From: CAYINJ01 sp964364745
GTDB lineage: Bacteria; Patescibacteriota; Patescibacteriia; JACRDY01
Assembly: GCA_964364745.1 (NCBI GenBank)
Contig: CAYINJ010000002.1
Coordinates: 1-36,279, forward strand
DNA length: 36,279 bases
Direction: 5' to 3'
The first letter of the stretch is position 1; each line of letters begins with the position of its first letter. Shown here piece after piece: positions 32,251 to 36,279 of the stretch. The notes under the pieces are model-generated. The model did not search any database and was not told where the DNA came from. It saw only the letters and a program-made list of their open reading frames with translations. The translations under genes were made by a program, and so were the position numbers.

Positions 32251-32707
32251 AATTGTTTGATTGGTCGTCGAGCTCATGCGACGAGTAGGCCCCGCCAGTG
32301 TTGACTACCAGCGCCAGCTCGTCTAGCCGAGAGCGGGCGGCAAAATGTTTGACCGGGACCACCAGTTCTTTCGTTTCCTCAATCGCCGGGGCCAGCAATT
32401 CTTTAACTTCCACTGCCGTCAGTTGTTTATTCCACAGCCGGCGGCGGGAGCGCTTCAGGGTCTCCATGACATTGAGGAAAAAATAATGGAACGGGCGGCC
32501 GTTGACCTTGAGAAACGCCACGATGCCAAAAATACCAAAGGTCAGTACGCCGAAGATCACGAAGGCCCAAAAATCAAACAGCTTATACTCGGCGGCGATT
32601 AAGAGCATGCCGACTAACATAATAATAAACTGCCGGACCGTGATCGGCCCGATGATTTTCGGTTCGACATCAATGAATTGCGGGACTAGAAAATGATCAA
32701 GGGCCAT
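32228..32707 (-). CDS. PrgI-family (VirB3-like) membrane protein
   Basis: This 159-residue protein begins MALDHFLVPQFIDVEPKIIGPITVRQFI, the typical PrgI start. Two membrane helices lie at about 30-50 and 55-75. After them come NGRPFHYFFLNVMETLKRSRRRLWNK and a charged tail. PrgI proteins take the place of VirB3 in type IV systems of Gram-positive bacteria and CPR members and sit in the inner membrane with VirB4. Its end overlaps the next gene by about 23 bases. Confidence 0.88.
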   Translation of the reverse strand: MALDHFLVPQFIDVEPKIIGPITVRQFIIMLVGMLLIAAEYKLFDFWAFVIFGVLTFGIFGIVAFLKVNGRPFHYFFLNVMETLKRSRRRLWNKQLTAVEVKELLAPAIEETKELVVPVKHFAARSRLDELALVVNTGGAYSSHELDDQSNNYGVKTKK

Positions 32708-32717
32708 AGCCGTGTCT

Positions 32718-33803
32718 CTATTCTAACACGTTATTCAACTTCGCTAAAGCGGCAAATTCAGCGGCGGTCAGGGTTGGCTGCCTTGCGGCGGCTCGCGTCG
32801 CCAACACGGCTGGCAGCGGCTGACCCGTCTCGACGCTATCTTTACCAACCGCCAAATACAGGCGGTGGACTTCACTGGCCTGCCAAGCGGCAATAGCCGC
32901 GACCCGCTTCGGCCAGCCCTCACGTTCCAGTAGGTCAATTTTTCCTTTAATTTTTTCAGCGGCCCGAGCCGGATTGGCGTCCAGCGCGTGCCAATCGACC
33001 AGTCGAAATTGTCGTAACTCCTCAATTGGCCCGACCAACCGAACCCCCGGGCGAATATCAGTAAATTTGTCAGCCCGCGGCGCCAGCGGTCGACTCGGCC
33101 CTGGTGATGCCGTGGTCGGCGACATTGCTTTAGCCGGTCGTTGGAATCGCTTCGTCAGGCGGCCGAGCCAATTGGCTGCTTTGGCCGCCCCGGCGGTCGG
33201 TAGCGGTTGACTAATAAATGGCTGGCTCGTCGCTGGTGGCTGCGGCCTCAAACTAGCCACCGGCGGACTGACGGGCTGGCTGGTCGGCCGGGGCGGCCGA
33301 GCCGGTGGTCGACTGGTTAAAATCTGCACGGTGCGATCGACGGCGGCTGGCCGAACAGCGGGTGGTGGCGGCATCAATTCGTGCGCTAGTTCGGTCGGGG
33401 TAAACCGCGGTAACGGCCGAGGTGGTGTGGACGGTCCTGGCGCGTCGGTCGCTGACGATTCAGTTTTATCAATCAAAGTTAATATGGCTCCGGCCGCCGA
33501 CTCGGACAACCCCACTCCACCACTGACGGTCTCACGAACTAACAACTCCTTGGTTTGCCAACTAGTGCGAATCCCCTTCCAGTCAGCCAGCACCGCGTTT
33601 TTGAGCCGGCGATTCAGCAACTCATCCGTGATTGGCAACGACAGTTTCTTGATGGCTGACTCAAGTTCTTGCCAACGCTGCTCGTCCGCCGACCATCCCC
33701 CGGCTGGCTGACTGGCCGGCGGGGTTGGGTCCAAAAGCGAAAAATGTCCGCGAGGATCGCGGATTGGAATAGCGTCAAGATTATTCAAAATATCGTCGGC
33801 CAT
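32718..33803 (-). CDS. Pro-rich hypothetical protein of the T4SS-like operon
   Basis: This 361-residue protein begins MADDILNNLDAIPIRDPRGHFSLLD. It has a helical region (about 40-135) and a long Pro/Ala/Ser-rich, probably disordered middle (about 140-245). A C-terminal helical part follows, including WHALDANPARAAEKIKGKIDLLEREGWPKRVAAIAAWQASE. There is no membrane segment and no family I recognise. The ATG at 33803 lies 13 bases after the previous gene; a TTG at 33854 would overlap it by 38 bases. It may act on the cytoplasmic side of the apparatus. Confidence 0.7.
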   Translation of the reverse strand: MADDILNNLDAIPIRDPRGHFSLLDPTPPASQPAGGWSADEQRWQELESAIKKLSLPITDELLNRRLKNAVLADWKGIRTSWQTKELLVRETVSGGVGLSESAAGAILTLIDKTESSATDAPGPSTPPRPLPRFTPTELAHELMPPPPAVRPAAVDRTVQILTSRPPARPPRPTSQPVSPPVASLRPQPPATSQPFISQPLPTAGAAKAANWLGRLTKRFQRPAKAMSPTTASPGPSRPLAPRADKFTDIRPGVRLVGPIEELRQFRLVDWHALDANPARAAEKIKGKIDLLEREGWPKRVAAIAAWQASEVHRLYLAVGKDSVETGQPLPAVLATRAAARQPTLTAAEFAALAKLNNVLE

Positions 33804-33816
33804 GGTTAGATGCGCT

Positions 33817-35235
33817 TTAGGCCTGCCACCGGAATTGATTTTTGGCCATGTCAAAGTAAGCCAGCTGTCGATACTGTTCCCGGCCGGCTCGGGCCAAACT
33901 ATTAGCCACTTTCAGGCCCAGCCGAGCCGCCTCGTCTTCGGCTAAGTGTAATTGCCCTTCGAAGATAGCTTCAAGAAATAGTCGTAACCAGCGCGGCGCG
34001 GTGGGATTGAGCCGGAATTGGCGAATATCTTCTGGCCGGTTTTGTTGGGTCAGGCCGGCCTCAATCACTAGGCCTAGGCCGGTGGGCTGGGCCACCGCAT
34101 CGCCGAGCGTGCCGAGTTCGGCGAGGGCCATAATTGCCGCCACCACTTCAATTTTGTCAGGGGATTTGCTTTTGGCTAATAAACCCAACTGCTCGGTTAG
34201 CTTGGCGCTGTCCCGTTGATTGGTGGCCAAGAGCTGCTGCTGGCGCTCGGCGATGGTCTGACTTTCAGTGGGGTCACCTTGATATCGCCGCATGATTTCC
34301 TCTCGGGGGATGATGGCTGGTGCTGGTGCTGCTCTGGGCGACAGCGGCACCGGGGCTGGCGGTCGGGTGACGACTGACCTAACCGCCGTAGCCGGTGACG
34401 GCGCAATCACCAACGGCGCTGGCGCCGCTAGCTGGCTAGTCGGAACTGATGGCTGGACTGGCGTTTGCATCCGGGTCATTTCTTCATCAACCAAGCGAGC
34501 AATTTTGCCGTCGGGGTCAACTTTTTCCAGGCCGCCTTCTCGATATTCATAAAGATTGCCTTCGACATCAGAGGTAAACAGCACGTCTTCGTTGCCGGCC
34601 GGGGTCAAGGAAGAAAACTTTAACTCTTCATAAAGGTTAAATAGCCCTTCGACCATGGTGCGTTCGGCGGCAGGCAGTTTATTGAAAGTCAGGTGTTTGG
34701 TCAGCCAATCACGGTAAGCCAGCTCATCAGCCGGTTTGGCGCCAAAGGTCTCGACGTATTCTTCCAGCCAATGCTTGACCGTCGGCGTAACCGTTTGGTT
34801 ATCAACGTGTTGGATCGCCAGCGTGGTTAACACTTCATTATTATTCAGCAGCGCGTCGCGCAATTGACCACGATATCGGTCACGTTCCTCGATGAACAAT
34901 TCGCTTCGCAGGCGGTTTTTCATTTTGTCGGCCACGGTAAACCCGCCATCCGCTTCCGCCCGCAAACCGGCGACCAGCTGCTCTTTGAACAACGCCAACA
35001 CTTCATTCCACGGGATGGCTGTCAGCGCCACCCACTTCACTGGCGGCAGGAGTGCCTGGTATTGGGCATAGACATCTGGCGCTTGCTCCGCGACCCGCTG
35101 CAGGCGCAGCAACTGACCGAGATATTTCAATAAATCAACCGCTTGGCTGACATCGTCAGCCGCGACAATATCCGCCGCCATTTTTTGAACGCGGTCTTGA
35201 TTGGTTTGATCAGTTAAAATAAATGGCGTAACCAT
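33817..35235 (-). CDS. Large soluble hypothetical protein of the T4SS-like operon
   Basis: This 472-residue protein is mainly helical and has no clear membrane helix. A first helical region (about 1-225) is followed by a Pro/Ala/Val-rich linker (about 260-315). A C-terminal all-helical region (about 320-472) may be repeat-like. I recognise no family. It is 8 bases after the partial gene at the window edge and 13 bases before the Pro-rich gene, so the three are likely one transcript. Its size and lack of a signal suggest a cytoplasmic or structural component. Confidence 0.7.
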   Translation of the reverse strand: MVTPFILTDQTNQDRVQKMAADIVAADDVSQAVDLLKYLGQLLRLQRVAEQAPDVYAQYQALLPPVKWVALTAIPWNEVLALFKEQLVAGLRAEADGGFTVADKMKNRLRSELFIEERDRYRGQLRDALLNNNEVLTTLAIQHVDNQTVTPTVKHWLEEYVETFGAKPADELAYRDWLTKHLTFNKLPAAERTMVEGLFNLYEELKFSSLTPAGNEDVLFTSDVEGNLYEYREGGLEKVDPDGKIARLVDEEMTRMQTPVQPSVPTSQLAAPAPLVIAPSPATAVRSVVTRPPAPVPLSPRAAPAPAIIPREEIMRRYQGDPTESQTIAERQQQLLATNQRDSAKLTEQLGLLAKSKSPDKIEVVAAIMALAELGTLGDAVAQPTGLGLVIEAGLTQQNRPEDIRQFRLNPTAPRWLRLFLEAIFEGQLHLAEDEAARLGLKVANSLARAGREQYRQLAYFDMAKNQFRWQA

Positions 35236-35243
35236 ACGTCAGC

Positions 35244-36279
35244 TTAGGTGGTTTTGGCTCGAGCGGCGACCTTTTTTATCTCGTCCTCTACTTCGGCCTT
35301 AATCGCGTTCATTGAGCTTTCCCCAATCTTAACGCCTTTCTCGCCAGCTACTCGCTTCATCATACTGACAATCTGTGATCCTAACACTTCCGTAATTTCC
35401 TGTTCATTAGAGAGGAGGTCAGCTAACGTGTCCGGCCGCAAATAACCAATATTCTTCTTGGCGTCATTACCCGTAAAGTTATTCTTCTGCATTTTCAGCC
35501 AAACCCGACCCTGGAGCTCAAGGTGGCGGGTGTTTTCGTCACCCACGGACATGATTTGAGTTGATTTGACCTGCCGCAGCTGGTTGGCCACCGTTCCGCC
35601 TTGGCCGACTAACTTGTTCAACGCCATGCGAGCGTTAATCTCCGGCGGGTGCTTGGTGAATGCCCCATCGGAGTATTTATAACCGGCCACAAAGTTGCTG
35701 TCGCCGTTTTGGTGGGCAACATAGGCCACGTTTTTCAGTAACGACATGCTGGCTTGATCGCCCATGCTGCCGCGCGCCACCATCTGCTCTTGGCGGAACG
35801 CCTCCAACCCTTTGACGTTGCCTTCATATCCCTGCATCGACAGCACTTCGCCTAATTTGCCGGTTTTGGCCGCTAGTTGCATCAAAATCCTGACTTCATT
35901 TTTGTTGGCGGACGCGATCGCCGATCCGAGCGCTTCAGTCATTTCATCCAAATCCAAACTTTGTTCTTCGAGCTGCTTCATCCGCTCACTGCTTCCTTCT
36001 CGGCCAGCCGCAGTGGCCATATCGGCCGAAGCTCCTGCCCATTTCCTGCGGCGTTCGGCAGCGGTACCGGCCTGTTCACTAAGCACCTGATCACGCCGCG
36101 CTGCTTGTTCATATTGCCGCTTCAGCGCGTCTTTATCCGCCCCGGGCTGCGTGGCGGCCAACTGCGCGGCGATGATTTGTCGTTCTTGATCTTTTTTGTT
36201 GTAAGCATCAATTGCGTTGATTCGCTGGGTCAAATCGTCCTCTCGTTTTTTAGCCGCCGGTCGTTGTTCTGTGACATCA
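35244..36279 (-). CDS. Hypothetical protein, N-terminus beyond the window edge
   Basis: The frame stays open to the right edge, reading VTEQRPAAKKREDDLTQRINA upstream of the TTG at 36233, so the true start lies outside. The visible 345 or so residues are polar, rich in Gln, Lys and Ala, and look helical with coiled-coil potential (about the first 110). The C-terminal part ends MNAIKAEVEDEIKKVAARAKTT. I recognise no family. It precedes the 33817 gene by 8 bases and so belongs to the same operon. Confidence 0.7.
   Translation of the reverse strand, partial: DVTEQRPAAKKREDDLTQRINAIDAYNKKDQERQIIAAQLAATQPGADKDALKRQYEQAARRDQVLSEQAGTAAERRRKWAGASADMATAAGREGSSERMKQLEEQSLDLDEMTEALGSAIASANKNEVRILMQLAAKTGKLGEVLSMQGYEGNVKGLEAFRQEQMVARGSMGDQASMSLLKNVAYVAHQNGDSNFVAGYKYSDGAFTKHPPEINARMALNKLVGQGGTVANQLRQVKSTQIMSVGDENTRHLELQGRVWLKMQKNNFTGNDAKKNIGYLRPDTLADLLSNEQEITEVLGSQIVSMMKRVAGEKGVKIGESSMNAIKAEVEDEIKKVAARAKTT

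Noticed and set aside
29116..36279. Conjugative plasmid or integrative element
   Set aside because: No relaxase, coupling protein, integrase or flanking att sites are visible in the window; the VirB4/PrgI set alone does not prove DNA transfer.

Overview
The window looks like a chromosomal segment of a Candidate Phyla Radiation (Patescibacteria) bacterium with a moderately high GC content. Three things suggest this. There are compact minus- and plus-strand operons, with almost no Shine-Dalgarno sequences in front of start codons. There is a type IV secretion-like module of the CPR/Gram-positive type (PrgI-like, TraC-like and VirB4-like proteins), plus several VirB2-like pilins with added domains. 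Several small membrane proteins belong to no family I recognise. The standard code fits: TAA, TAG and TGA all act as stops. I cannot place it in a named phylum from sequence alone.

Layout. Positions 1-204 (minus) carry a consensus promoter and a T-box riboswitch leader whose gene lies off the left edge. From 212 to 4980 (minus) are a membrane-anchored hypothetical protein and dnaE, which is broken by a small deletion or frameshift near 3411. From 5067 to 10780 (minus) is a five-gene operon: murI, rseP, pheS, pheT and a small membrane protein. It ends at a large hairpin in front of dnaE. From 10800 to 11996 is a repeat-rich area that holds one odd gene. This gene has a consensus promoter, a perfect AGGAGG site, its own terminator and a very acidic tail. 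A phosphohexomutase (minus) and lemA (plus) then diverge from interleaved promoters at about 13350-13395.

From 13430 to 24508 (plus) a long run of genes links membrane and protein quality control (lemA, htpX, a polytopic membrane protein, a clpC-like AAA+ unfoldase) to a surface or secretion cluster. That cluster holds a two-to-three-TM protein, a membrane-anchored beta-propeller, and three tandem pilin-like proteins. The three share one T4SS-pilin core but carry different C-terminal domains: a Cys-rich domain, an amidase_2/PGRP-type peptidoglycan amidase, and a 3D/MltA-like double-psi barrel. A 3-methyladenine DNA glycosylase closes the run and converges with recG. From 26662 to 27822 are tRNA-Arg(GCG), a small membrane protein, tRNA-Ser(TGA) and tRNA-Ser(GCT). 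Next to the last is a palindromic insert flanked by a duplicated tRNA 3' end.

From 27823 to the right edge (minus) are superoxide dismutase, a ComF-type phosphoribosyltransferase and a T4SS-like operon: a hypothetical protein, VirB4-like ATPase, TraC-like protein, PrgI-like protein and three large unknown proteins, the last cut by the window end. My inference is that the VirB4/PrgI operon and the plus-strand pilin cluster supply parts of one envelope-spanning apparatus, with two pilin-like subunits carrying wall-cutting domains. This is the most interesting system in the window.
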